Shown one piece after another: positions 1 through 12,705 of a DNA stretch of 64,000 nt (positions are counted from its first letter, which is position 1; every line of letters begins with the position of its first letter). This DNA comes from Varanus komodoensis. Lineage: Eukaryota; Chordata; Lepidosauria; Squamata; Varanidae. A program made the translations under genes and the position numbers. Location: positions 75,462,511 to 75,526,510 of the forward strand of contig NW_025335268.1 in assembly GCF_004798865.1 (NCBI RefSeq), in the 5' to 3' direction. Below the pieces are notes generated by a model. The model did no database searches. It saw only the letters and a program-made list of their open reading frames with translations, and was not told the DNA's origin.

Positions 1-250
1 CGGGCGGGCGGGCGGGCGCGGCCGGGGCCCCCAGTTGCGCTCCGGCGGCCCCCGCTCACCGGGACTCCGCGAGCGAGCGGCGGGCGCGCGTTCCCAGGCC
101 CCGCCCGGGGCACGTGCTTCCAGAGCAGGGGGGGCTGCGGGGGCTCGGCTGTGCGCACCGTGGGCCGGGGGGATGGGGGCCGGGCACCTGCCCCAGGGGG
201 CGCTTGGGCGGAGTGGCTCAGGCAAAGCCCCCGGGTGCCGGGTTTCCTGC
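1..250. promoter_or_regulatory. CpG-rich segment at the window start
   Basis: It begins with a (CGGG)n repeat (1-18). Dense CG dinucleotides continue over the next 100-200 bases, including gcgagcgagcggcgggcgcg. It is probably the edge of a CpG island that extends to the left. It might mark an alternative SHANK3 promoter or exon upstream, but no open frame in it could be recognised. Confidence 0.4.
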
Positions 251-3200
251 CGGTGGCCCTTGGCGGCGTGGCTTCCTCGCGGGAGGGCCACTGGGGGGAT
301 TTTCCATGCAGAGGACTTTGGAATGGCCTTGCCAGACCACGCGCGAGCGGGTGGGGGGGGGGAGGGCAGCAACAGCCAAGCCAAGGTCCCAGGAAGCCCA
401 CCAAGTGGGCAGGAAGGGGTGAGCCTAAACTGGAAAGCGTGGCCCCCAGAACCAGGGCGTGCATGTGCCCCGTGCGTTCCAGAAATTTCCCATCGCGCGT
501 CTGCTTGCCGAGGAGGGTTCCTTTGCCAGAATGTGGGTCACAGCTGGCCGTTTTGGGGACAGGAGCGGCCTCGCGCTTCACTTCTGCCATTTCTGGCCCA
601 AGCGCCAGTTTAGAGGGAAAGGGGTGCAGCCGAACACGAGGCACCCCCGGGTTTGGGACCGTGGGGTGGGGACCGTGGGTGGGATCGTCGCTCTCTCTGC
701 GTCTTCTGCAGGTCTGTAGCATGAGTTGCAGGCGAGCGGGTCTTGCCCCCGTCAGCTCCAGGTTTCCTCTTGGGGCACAGACCCCGTGCGTGAGTGCACG
801 GCCCACCCCATTTTTAGCTTGGTGTGCGAGGCAGAGGCAGCCGTCGTGCACGCTCTGGACGACGGGTGAAGCCGCCCAGAGAGTTCTGCGGTGGGCCTGA
901 TGCTGTGGAGCAGCCGTGGGGCCCCTTCGGCTGAGGGTCCCCAGGGAGAGGCGAGTCTGCCTGTGCAGGCCTTGGCCTGACCTTTGTGGCTACCTGGGCC
1001 GAGCAAGAAGGCAAGGACGGGCCGCCCTTTCTTGTCTGGCTGTGCCAAGAGCGTGGCTATGCCGTGCGTGTTTCCTGGGCCGCCAGGTAGCTTTCTGGCA
1101 TGGGGCAGCGTCTTGCGCTTCTCGCCTGGAGTGTGGTGCCCTCGAGTTTGCTGCTGAATTCCCGGGCACAAGCACCCCTAAAACGACATGCCTGCACCTG
1201 TGCCGGCTCGGGCAGCAGGTCCGGCGCGGGGGTGGGCCTGGCTCAGGGGGCTGTTTGTGTGGGCAGGAACGGCTTTGCGCTGCCTGTGGTGGGGAGACCG
1301 AACTCCTCTGCTTGGTGGAGCGGAGGTTTGTTCTGGCCGCCGGGGTGGCAGGCCTGTGTTTCCGGCAGGGGAGCCGGGCCCGGAGTCCCCCCAGCAGCCT
1401 CCCAGCGCGTCCCTGCCGGACAAGCAGGGAGAGCCACAGGCTCTGAGGGGCTGTGCTCCCGCCTGCAGGCCACGAGTACTGCGACCAGCAAAACGGTGGC
1501 GGGCATGGGGGGGCATGTTTGCTGCCTTTTCACCCCCTGATCGAGGCATATAAGGAGCTGCTGCAGGTCATGGCTCGCTCGTGTGAGTCCAGGACGTGGT
1601 GACACCTGTGCGCTTCAGAAATGACAGTGTGAGTGATGATGCTCGAACTTGCATCTACAGAGATCATAACGTGTGAAGCAGCTGCTTGCTGCTGGAAGGG
1701 GCAGGCTCTACAGTGAGCAGAGTGCCTTTTGCCTTGGGCCTCCCAGGCAGGCGCCTGCTGCTTCTTGAGAAGGCCCAAGGAAAAATTCTGTGGTTTCCCG
1801 TGCTTGGCACCTTATTCCACTGCTGAGCGGCACTTAGGGTGCATCTGTCCACACTGCAAATGCAAACCAGTTTCCTGCCGGTTCTTTCTGTCAGGGCTTT
1901 TCCCCCCCCCCCGCCCCTGCTCGTCATCCCTCGGACTGCCTACAAGAGTACCTTTGGCTAAAACTCAGAGAGAAGGTCACAGAACTGCAGTTCTGGACTT
2001 CTTTGAAAGCAGCAGAGCAGCTAAACCAGATTTGAAACTCCATTGTCCGTACGTGCTTCTGCCACGTTGATCCAGGCTGCCCTCTGGTCTTCTCGGCCAA
2101 CTCGGTGGCTGGTGTGAGAACAGGCTGCTGGCTTAGGTGGGCCTTGGTGCCCTCCGGGGGGGCCTTTGGCTTTTCTTGGCGCCTGGTGGGAAGGAGCAAC
2201 CCGGTTCGGCCTCGGCCAGGCGCCCTGCAGCTCAGGCTTGCCGCTTCTCCAGCGCACTTGAGAAGCACGACCGGGTGTGGGCGCGGCTGGGTGCAGGGGT
2301 GACCACAAGCTGCCGGAAATTTGGAACCGGATTGCAAAGTGGCTGCCCTCTGGTCACTGGAGGTCGGCAGAAATGGTGGCGCTTCAGAGGTGAGGTGACA
2401 CCATTGTTAAATAGTGCAAGAAGGTATAACATGGAAGCCTTTGCTTGGTTTTTTTATTTACGTTTACCATGGACTCATAGCCTAGTGTTTGGGGAAAGAC
2501 ACCCTGGCCTTGTTCGGTCCTTCCTAGCATAAACCAGCAGAGAAGGGGCATCAGCGATGTAAGAAGGAAATGTGGGGGAGGGGCGGGAATCTGTGGGAAG
2601 AGGAGTTTGGGCACCTCGCTCACTCCCCGCTCTCTGCATCCAGTTACGCGCGTGTGTATCGGGGCGGGGGGAGCAGCGCCCCATGAATGAGAATGCAAGC
2701 TGTGAGCGACGCACGGGAAGCAAGTCTCCTGCTTCAGGGCTATTCCTGTTCGAGGAACTTCCGGCAAACAGACTGCATCACCTTCTGGGAGCAGCTTCAG
2801 GCTTTCAAGGCGGCCTGGCTTTTTTGCTGGCGGCATTTTGCACGGATCGGGCCGGGTCCGACTGCCGGTGGCGCTGGGCTCAGCCACCCCGGGGGAAGGC
2901 AGCCACTTTCAGGGCTTCCCTCGCTCTTGTTTGGGAAAGAAAGTGAGCTGCCTCCAGGCCTTCCATGATGCAGTGTAAGAAACCCAGCTTTGAATCGAGA
3001 GACACCTAACAAGGAAAATGAAATGGCCCAGTCGCTTTCAGCAGGAGATTTCAGCTTTAGCATTCAGGCTGCATCACCCGAAGGCGGGGAAGGGTTGACT
3101 TGCTTTTGCCTTGTGCGAGGCAGAGTGGAAATTTGCTCACCTGGTAATGCCCCTCGCACCTGGCTGGAGAATGCCATAAATTCCCCCTTCGGAGCACGGG

Positions 3201-6200
3201 GAGCGCCCCAGAAACGGGAGCAGAGCCCCGCGGCACCTCAGCAGGTTAGGAAAGCGGGCAAACAGTAACGGGATGCAATTTACCCGAGACACGGGGAGTG
3301 CCTTTCATTTGGAGAAAAGCAACCAAGCGTCGTGGGGAGGGTGGGGGACGTGTGTTTGACGAGTGCGTGGGAAGGGTCCTGGAGCTGTACGTGAGGGGCC
3401 CTGTGATGGGGCTGCACAAGGGAGAGTGCAATTTCGGGCGGCGGCGTGGGAAGCCATGGCTCTGGGTGTGCTCTCCGTGCCGGGCACGCTGCGCCTGGAC
3501 GTCACGCTTCACGCTTCAGACAAACTGGAATGTGAAGGGCAGCAAGGATGGTCAAGGGGCTGGAAACCGCGTCCTAGAAGGAACAAGGGGAAGCACCGGC
3601 CCTGTTTCATCTTGGGAAGAGGCGGGTGAGAGGGGGCATGCCGGCCCTTTGGGACGCGCTCCAGGGCTGTCCCGTGGAAGGGAGCCCCCATCCTCTGTCA
3701 CCCGAGTCATGGAGTCGGGAGCGTCAGCTGCGGGGAGGTGGCTGGAGGGCTTCCTGCGCAGGCTGGGCAGCCCCTGCCAGGCGTTCTCCAGCGGGATCCT
3801 GCCAGGAGCACCAGGTGGCTTCTTCTGACTGGCAGCTTAGAGCTGGATGTGGCTTCGGAGGGCCTGCGCCCGCCCTGCAGGGAGCCCACCTTGCTCTTGG
3901 TCCCATGGCCCCCAGCCGCTCTTGCTCTCCGCGCCCTTTCTCCTCCTCGCTGCAGCCCGCTTGCTTGGCCAGCAGAGAGGGCAGGGCGTGGGGGGGGGGG
4001 GCAAAGGCAGCTCCTGCGCCTCCTCCCTGCCCCACCCTTGAGCAAGGGGGGGTCCCAGAAGGGGCCTGGCCGGGCCTTCCCTCGGCAGCCCCTGTCTGGG
4101 TCCGGCGTCCCGGCCGAGCGTGTGGCCCGTGTCGCTGCCGAGGGGGCCCGGCCACGGAGAGGACCCGCCTCTGCCTGCGAAGTCTGGCAAGGCGGCCGGG
4201 CCACGCATAACCAGCTCCCGGGCCCCACAGCGTCTTGGGGTCCCCGCGCAACGGCTTCCACCTGGCTCGGCTCGGCAGGAGCGGCTGAGCCCCCCAAGGC
4301 GTCTCGAAGCAGAGAACAGACAAACGCACAGCCAAGCAACGGCGATCAAACAATGGCCTGATCGCCACGAGGGGCAGCCAAAACGAAGCGCAGGAAGCTG
4401 TGCAGGAGGAGTGAGAGGAGACTGATCCCTGCTCAGAGCAGCCGAACGGCTCCCCGCTCTTGAACGGGCTCAGCTGCTGAGGCTGCCGTGTCCCGGGACG
4501 ACAGGAGGGACGCACCCTGCCAAGGTCTCCCCCGAGCTCTTCCCCGCCATGCTCCAAATGGGGCGCCTGCGTCCTGAGTGGCCGTCCTGCCGGTGCACTC
4601 TTTCCGGGCGCGGTTCTGGCCACCGTGCATGCACGCGGGCGATGCGCATCACGCGCTCTCCTGCGCTTCCCCGCCTTCCCTGCTCCCCTTTCAGTCGCTG
4701 ATGGGATCTCAGTGCAGAAACGGGTTCCCCTGGCTGCACCTGGGCAGGCGGTCATGGGCGAGCCACGGGGAAAGAGCGAGGAGCCGAAAAGAGGCTGCTT
4801 GTGGCCCGGTTCCTCGGGATCCCCCAGTGGACTGGGGGGCAGGCGGGCCCGGCAGGCCCGTGGAGAGGGGGTAGGCGGGGGCTCTGCCGACTCCGCGGCA
4901 CCTCACTGCCCCCTGCAGCCGGCAGAGACGTTCTGGATGGCGGGCCGCCTCCGCCTCCCTCCGTGGCTTCCTTTTGATCAACCGGGCAGGGCCGCCTGGT
5001 TTTTCTCAGGATCCAGCTGGCTGCCATAGTTGGTGTGGGATGCGCTGCGCCGCCTCCCCTGTCAGACTGTCAGGAGGCCCTGCAGCCGGACGTGAGCAGT
5101 TCCCTCCCAGGAACGTGTGCGGGTCCCTCCCGGGGACGTGTGCGGTTCCCTGGAACGGCTTTCCGCAAGCGCCTTTCAAGAGCTTGCTTGCCCCAGTTGC
5201 GATGTGGCTTGTGGGAGATGACCTGTGGGAAACCTGCTGGGCGGACAGCCCTGCCGTTGTCCAGGAAGGGGGACCCGATGGGCTCGGGCTCAGGTCGCTC
5301 CTCGTAAATGCTGTGCATTTGGGCAGCAATTCCACTGAACCGTTTGAAATAAGCAAGTCAGGAAGGGGGAAATAGGCAGTGGGTGTTGGAGCAAGTGAGC
5401 CCTTGGAGGTGGGGAAGCCGGCTCGGGGAGTGGCCTGTGCACCTGCGGGCGATCCCTCCGTGGCCGCATCACGCAGGGCCGGCTTGGCCGTCGCCGAGAA
5501 GGCCCCAGTGGCACTGCCCGGGGTGGCAAGGGAGGCCTCGGCCCCACGCGGGACCCTGTCGGAAGTGGGAAGAGTGAGGGGCTTGCAAGCGATGCACGAG
5601 CAAGACAGATGTCCGTCCCGCCGCTCGCTCTGGGCCACGCAGGATGTGTCTGATCGTAACAAGCGTGCCACGAAGGAGGCCACCCCGATCGATCCCGGCA
5701 GACGATGCTCATCCCGCCCCCGCAGCTGGAAAGGTTCCCTGGGGAAAAGGAAGGCCCAGGCCCAGCGCTCCAGGCCGCCGGCCGCTTCCCAGTCTCCACC
5801 CCGAGCGGCTGGTGCCGCGGTGGGCCCTGCCCGTTCTCCCCGTCCCTCGCCCCAGTTCCCTGCCTCGGACACCCCGTAGGCCGGGCCTCCTCGTGCCTCT
5901 GGGTCACATGCTTCTGCCTGCCATCTCCGCCCCCCCGGCTGCTACTCGCCAGCTCTCCTGCCCCCGTGGGGGCTCTTCTCTGGCAAAGCCATTTCTCTCC
6001 TGGCTGCAGGCCTCGCATGCCGCAGCCTCCCGGAGCCGGACATCAGCCGCACTGGGAGAGGCCGGCCAGGGCTCCCCCGTCTGTCAGCCCCACGGCACCC
6101 GCCCAGCACCCCTTTGTGGGTGGCTCTGCCCAGGCCTGCCTGCGCGGAGCGTCCGAGGCCCGCCAGAGCCGCCACAGGTGGGGGAGCCCTTGCCCTGCCT

Positions 6201-6429
6201 CCCCGCATCCGCTGGGGCCGGCAGCCCAGGCTCCGTCGCTCGCCGCCTGGGGTGGCCTCTGGGTCCCTGGTGCTGCAGACTCGGCCGGATCGCCCTGGCT
6301 CCTGGGGGGCCGGTTGGGTGACGCTCCCGCCCTGTGTTGCCGGTCGGGGCTGCAGGTGGGGAGCCGGGGAGCCGTCGTGCCCCGGGGACGCCTGCCTGGG
6401 CTAGACTTTAGCTCCCGACCCAGAGCATC

Positions 6430-6615
6430 CCAGACACGAGCCTGTCGGGCATGAATTTGCATCAGTTTCAGATATGCTGATTTGTATCTCTGTATGTACA
6501 TTTAGAAATAATTAGTAGGTTTCATTTAAATTTTGCAGAATTATCTTTCCAAGCACCTGAAATAAAATAGCTTCTTCAAATAATTATGCCCACTTCAGAT
6601 CATCCTATCATATTT
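6430..6615. promoter_or_regulatory. AT-rich island, candidate conserved non-coding element
   Basis: An abrupt AT-rich stretch in GC-rich DNA. It holds a perfect POU octamer ATTTGCAT (6455-6462), TAATTA (6509-6514) and ATTTAAAT-type motifs, and shows no coding frame or recognised repeat. Such islands in vertebrate introns are often deeply conserved enhancers. An old unrecognised transposon is the alternative. Confidence 0.35.
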
Positions 6616-9600
6616 CCGTTCCTGTGCGCGATTAATCTGCGGCCTCTTGCTGTCCCTTCCCCTGCTTCTCTCCCTCTCCCACACCTCGCACGGGGGGGGG
6701 GGGGGTTGCCCCAGCCTTCTGCCGCTCAGCCCGTTTTTTATTTTCCTTTCCTATTCCCGGAGCGGGGAGTGCTTGGGTGAGGGAGACCTTTGGTATACGA
6801 GGGCCGGGGGTGGGGGGGTCCTCCGGGCCTTGGGAAGCCGGAGCCGTTTGGGGCTGGCCTGGCCAGGCTGTGCTCCAGCCACCCTGGCCGGCTTGGCCCA
6901 GGAAGAGAAGGGGCAGTGCCGGGACGCCGCTCCCCCCCCGGTGGGTTCCGCCCCGGGGGGCGTGGGGGGCTGGGGAGTGAAGGAGGGCAAGCGGGCATTG
7001 TGACAGGGGCCAGGGCCGGTGTGGGGGAGACCCAGGAGAGGGTGTCCAGGGTGGGCGAGGAGGGAGGAGCTGGGCCGGCAGCCCCCCCGAGCCGGCTGCC
7101 AGGGAACCGGCGTGGGCCTCCGAGGAGCGCCTTGTGTCGCAGAGGGGCCCCCGGCCCCGGACTCGCGCACTGCTCTCCCCCGGGGGCTGCTTTGGGGGGG
7201 CGGCTTCTCTCCAGTCCTTGCCTCTGTCGCGGGGTCAGGACGGGGCGGCTGCAGAGGGGACAGGGCGGGACGCCTCCATCTGCGCGAGGGCGGTGGGAGA
7301 GGGAGGTGGGGGCTGCCCCCCCGGGCAGGGGGCGCCATGGTGGGCACCGTGCGTTCCGTGGGGCGGGCGGGCAGGCGGGAGCCGCTTCTCCGGGCCGCCT
7401 CTGACCGTCTGCTCTCTCGTCAGCTGGACGCCCCGCGCCATCTCACGCGCTCCTCTCTCATGCTCATCTCTGCTGCGCGCCGGACGAACCGCCCCGGCGG
7501 CACGGTAACTATCGCCCCATCTGCTCCTGCGCTCATCCCGCCTCCTCATCCCGCCTCTGTCGCCGCGCGGTGCCTGTGGGGGGCGGCCGCGGGGGCTCCC
7601 GCTCCTCTCCTCCTCCTCCTCCTCCGTCCCTTGGTGCTCCTCTGGGACCAGGCAAGCGGGGCGGCCGCCTGGGGGACGGGGGGCAGCAGGGGCCGGGTGG
7701 GCCCGATCCTTTGGGGTGCCGGCGGAAGCGCGACGGCCGGAGCGGTGCAGCCCTCGGTGCTCTGCAACATGGGCCAGGGCAGGTCGTGGCCATGTGGGGC
7801 CGTGGGGGTCGGGCGGCCCTCCCCGGCCCCGCACGCCCTGTGCAGAGCCACTCTCTGGCGAGTTGCGAGGCCGTGGAGGGTGCGGGGGCTCCCGGGCCCT
7901 CCGGAGCCCCCTCCCAGCGCTGGACGGTGGCGGAAGTGCGGTGGCCCGCAGGGATAGGCCTGCTGCGGAAGCGGAGAGGAAGACGGCCGCGCGGGCAGGC
8001 GGCACCCCCGCTTCCTGCGGGGTCCGCTGGCTGGGGAGCGCCTCTGTCCCCCAAGGGGCTGAAGTGCGTGCAGAATGCCCTGGGCCCTTTCCTCCGGGAG
8101 TGGCGTGCCGGTGCTGGCACGGAGAGCCATGCCTTGGCCGTGGAAGCAGAGGGTGCTTCTCAGGGCCCCTCCGCCCGCATTCAGGGGCCGACCTGCCTGG
8201 CCTCCGGGATCTGCGGTGCCCCGGGGGTGGGAGAGGTGGCTAGAGCGGAAAGAGGGAAGCCGTCAGCCGGGTGGGGGGCAGAGAGCGATGCGCAGGCCCA
8301 CGGGGGCCCGGGCGGGAGTGCGTGCGAGAGTCGTGTCCTGTGTGGCCGAGGGGCCGGCGCTCCTGCGTGCGCCTCGTTCGCTCTGCTTGGCGGCGACCGG
8401 AGGGCCCCGAACGGGACAGTGTGGAGTCTGCAGTCGGGTGCGGATTCTGCGATCAGGGACCCTCCTTTGCTCTTGCACAACTTTCCAGAAGAAGTAAGAG
8501 AGGCTGAGGAGGCTGCGGAGGTGTTGGCAGGGCTGGGTCTCGCTGGGCCAGGGGCCGGAGACTCTTCACTCGGCAGGCGCCTGTGCCGGAAGGGCAGAGC
8601 CCCGCCATCGTCCCCGGCAGCCCAGGGGAGGGCGGGCCAGGGGTCCGGCCACGCAGGTGCCCCATCCCTCCTGGGAGTCCGTTCCCTGGCACGGGCACAG
8701 GCCACGCATGCTTGGAGGGCGCGTCCCACAGGTGAGGCTGGCCCTGGCCCTGCCGCACCTCCCGTGGCTGAGGTCTGCCGTGCCACGCACTCTCCTAGCG
8801 TGGGCTCCCTCCAGGACACGTACCTTCCATGGGCTCCCGGGGCCTTGGCGGTCCTCGGCACCGTTCCTGGCAAGGCGACCCGATGCCGGCTGCCCCCAGC
8901 CCCTGCCCCCCCCCCCATCCAGCTGCCACTCACCTTAGTTCTGCTCTGCCCGGTTTGCCGGCCTCCGTTGGTTTCCTCCGCTCTGGCGCTCGGCTGCCTG
9001 CAGGCCCTGGGCTCCTCTGTGCGCCCCCGTCCCGCGCTTCACGGGCCTCCCTCCGTTTCCTCCCTTGGCCTCTGCCCGCCCGAGACGGGGACGCGAGGAG
9101 ACGCCCGGCGGGCTCTCTGCGCCAGGGGTTGGCTGGGTCCGGAAGGCGCCATCTCGGGCTCTGGGCAGCATGTTCGGCGCGTTGCTTTGGACCGGCGGCA
9201 TGGCCCGGGGGGGCTGCAGACATGGCCCCCACACCGTGAAGGTGTGCAGGAGGAGCCTGAAGGCAGGGTCCAGGGCGTGGGCTGGGCGGAGCGAGTGCCG
9301 GGCGCCAGAGCTGGGAGGACCAGAGCCTCCATGGTGGGGTCCGCAGGCGCCTTTCCTGCCCCCCGCCCCACCCCAGTGTTTGCAGTTAGTGGGGCGGCTG
9401 CGGAGGAGAGGGCGGCCCCCTTATTTGGGTTCGACGGGGGCCGTAGTGCCTCGGAAAGCTGGCCTCGCTCAGCCGTGGCCTCGGGCTGCTGAAAGCGCTG
9501 CATTGTTCGGCTTCTCGGCCCTCCCGCCCGCCTTGGCAGCCCTTCTGAGGAGTGTGGGTGCCGTGCGGAGGACGAGGCGTATGGACCCCGGTTGTCCAAA

Positions 9601-9914
9601 TGGGGGGGGGGCACGCCCGCCCAGAGCACCTCCTCCTGCCCTGGGGCGCCTCTTTCTGATGCCAGCTGTGTGGAGGCAGCAACCTGTCTCCTTTGTTCCA
9701 TCAAGTCAGCACAGTCGGTCCATGCTCAGAGACACCCTCCCCAGGCGCTTTCTCTCCCAGCAGAGGCCCCCGCAGGAAGACACTTCTGGCTGAGCTCGAA
9801 CCTTGCATGGTGGGCCGTCTGGGCGAGGCCGGCCTTCCTTGGCGCCAACGGGCCGGCTGGCCTGCTGTCCCGCCCCCCGGAGGGCAGCCCACATGCCGAG
9901 AGCAGAGCGTGGCG

Positions 9915-9962
9915 GAAGGGGCCCCGGGGCCGTCTAGTCGGACTCCGCTCACGACATGCCAG
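9915..9962 (-). mobile_element. Short CR1 3' tail relic, antisense
   Basis: 'aaggggccccggggccgtct' followed by 'agtcggactccgctcacgac' and 'atgcc' matches the antisense CR1 terminus at 55.6 kb (ggccatctagtctggcctcc...gctcacgacatgcc) with an internal deletion. Less than 50 bp remain. Confidence 0.6.
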
Positions 9963-12559
9963 GCCAGGGCCGCTGGGAGTGAAGCCACTCCCAGGCTGTG
10001 GGGGATGAGTGGAGGGGGCAGACATGGGGAGTGGACCGGGGGGCAGGGTGGCCACTGCTCCTGGCGGTTGTGCCACTGGGGTGTTGCACCCACAGCCCCA
10101 GCCCCCCCTTCGCAAGGGTGCCTTGGGCGCCGTGGGCTGCGGGGGCACGCTCGATCGCAGAAAGCCCCCTTGCACCCACGCCCCTCCCTCGCCCGTTCCC
10201 AGCCCGTGTCCGTGGCTGGGGAAAGTGGGTCCTGGGGCGATGGAGCCCGGCTGCGGGGAGACGCCGCTCCGTGGTGCCTGCGGGCTGCTGGGCACGGCCG
10301 GCCGCCTCGGAGCGCCGCTCGCACAGTAAGCACCCGGCGCCTTCCCGGCCCCTCCCGGCCCCCTGCACATCTGGCGCAGACGCCACGGGGTGAGGCCCTC
10401 AGGCGGGCGCCGCGGAAGCAGTGAGGAGGGTGGGCCTTGGCCGGTGCCGCTGGGCTGGGGCCGAGTGCCTCGGGCTCCCGCTGGGCCTGCCCGGGCGAGC
10501 CCCTGTTGCGGGGTGCAAGCTGCGTGCGGGCTGGGCTTTCTGGAGTGGCGAGCCAATCCACGGGCCCCTGCGCCATCCCTTCCCGCAGGCCGCAGCACGG
10601 GGGTGGGGGGGCCGTCATCGCCTTTCTGCCTTCTCCTCCCACCAGCAGCGCTGCCGAACTGGCCTCTGGCGGAGCGTGGTGCCCGGCTTGCCAGGCAGCC
10701 TCTGTGGGGCCCGTGGGTGGGCGCAGCAGGCCCGGGCAGGGCTCTGCTGGTGCCCCCGACTGCCCCAGTGAAGCCCCTGTGGGAACCAGGCCCTGCCAGC
10801 CCCAACCCGAACCCAGACCCTAAGCCGAGTGCCTCTCCCTCGCAAGGACTGCTTCCGGCTGGAGCGGGAAGGGAAAGGGGGGTGAGGGGGCTGCCCTCTT
10901 CCCTCGGCGAGCGTTCCCACCACGCCGGCAGGAGGGGTCGCCCCTCGCAGGGCGGCTCCCCTTGCCTGGTCCCGGTCCACCCCCACGCCTAGAAATGCTG
11001 GCGTCTCCCCAGGCCCCACGGGGGTCCTCATTCCCACAGGGGAGCCGGGGGCCCCCGCGCAAACGGCAGCGTGCAAGGAGAGTCAGAGGTTCTCCTAGAA
11101 CAATAGGTGAAGCCACGCACATGTGTCTTTGCGGGGATTCTGTTGGCGCTTCCGTTCCCACAAGCCGCATCTTGGGCATCTTCCGCGGGGGAAGATCAGT
11201 CCCTCCATGAGGAGCCGTTCGCAAACGGGGGGAACGTGTCAAGGCCAGCGACGGGGGGCTGGGCCGGGTGCACGTGTTGAGCGGGAGGCCCAGGACACGG
11301 AAGTAAGGTGGCCTTCACAGCCAGGGTGGCGATGCGGTCGGAGTGCGGGTCGGGTGCAGGAGGCACCGATCCGGGCGACCACGTGGCCACGATGCTCGCT
11401 GGGCGCCCCTGCTCACCTGCCCCTTACGGAGCTCACGGTGTCGTCATGAGGAGCCACGGAGCCGCCCTGGGGCCCTTCCGAGGAGAAGAGCAGCGGGGTC
11501 CAAATGCCACGGATCAGAGAGAGGAGGGCTGGCGTGCGGCATGGGGCGCCGTGACAAGCCCCAGTCTGGGCGGCTCCGGGGGGTTGGGCGCCTTTGGGGT
11601 GGAGAAGCTTGCCCGTGGCCACAAGCCCCGAAGGCCAAGCCCGGCACCCGGTATCGGAGGCCGAGCAGCTGTGTGGGCCAGTTGCTGGGGAACATGGGGC
11701 TGAGGGCGCTGCAGCACTCGCATCTGGCTTGCGGGTCTCCCTGGAGCGGCCGGCTGGCCAAGCAGGGGCAGAACGCAGGACCGGATGGAGCCGTGGCCGG
11801 TCCGGCTCAGCCTGCCTCCTGGGAGCACTTCCTCTTCCGCGATTCCCCAGGCATTCCTGGCGCTTGTGAGCCAGTCTAGAGGCACGTTCGGAAAGAGGAG
11901 AGCGAAGGAAGCGTTGCTAAGCTCCGCCCCATGTCTCTGGGGCCACGCTCCGTGCCTGCGGGAGCAGAGGCTGCCGGGACCCGCTGCAGGGGCAGCCCCG
12001 CATCCGGGCGGCAGGCACACGACCGGAGGCGCATCCCGGGATCCCCCGGCACGTCCCAGGCGTGGCTCCCTGTCCCTCGCCGGGCGCTCGGCATGCCCGT
12101 GCGTGCCGACTGGAGACCCACCCTGTGCGGGAGGTTGGGTGGCGAGTCGGGCCCCGTGGGCGGGGGGGGGACTGGATCCCGGATCGCCCCAGCCCCAGCC
12201 CAGGCCTCTTGCCCAGGGGCGAGTCGTGGCAGATGGGTTTGCTGGCAGCGCGCGGGGTGCAGGGGGGCCTCAGCGGCTGCATTTAGGATCATGCCACGGG
12301 GCACTTTTTGCCCGCCTGCGGCTGCCGTCTCCTCGCTGCCAGGCCTGCCGGGGCGAGTGAGGCACTGGGGGCAGAAGCCGGGGCATCGGCCCCTTTCAAC
12401 GACGGAAGGGATCCGCTCCTCCTGGCGAAGGGCTGCCCCGCGCGAGCTCAGATGCCCGAATGCCACCGGCTGGAGCGTCCAGCCATGGCGGCCGTGCAGG
12501 CTTCATGCTGGCCAGCCTTGGGCAGCCACCGTGGCATTTGTGGGGGCCCGGACGGCGGG

Positions 12560-12705
12560 CCACCGAGGATTTTTCCAACCCTGTGTCAATTTACATAAAT
12601 ATATTCGGTTAATTAATCAGTTAAGAGCCAGAGGCCTGTGCAGCTAAAAATACCTTGTGAGCTGATTGATTGCCCTTCATCTACATTAATGTTCTCTCCC
12701 CTGGA
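12560..12705. promoter_or_regulatory. AT-rich island, candidate conserved non-coding element
   Basis: It contains the palindrome TTAATTAA (12609-12616), an MEF2-like ctaaaaatac (12644-12653, 9 of 10 to the consensus) and 'gctgattgattgcccttcat'. It has sharp composition borders and no repeat or exon signature. Confidence 0.35.

Noticed and set aside
7570-9492. Open frame of 640 codons on the + strand
   Set aside because: Composition is dominated by Gly, Ala, Pro and Arg with no domain or family wording. Stops are rare in such GC-rich DNA in every frame, and overlapping frames on both strands are equally long.
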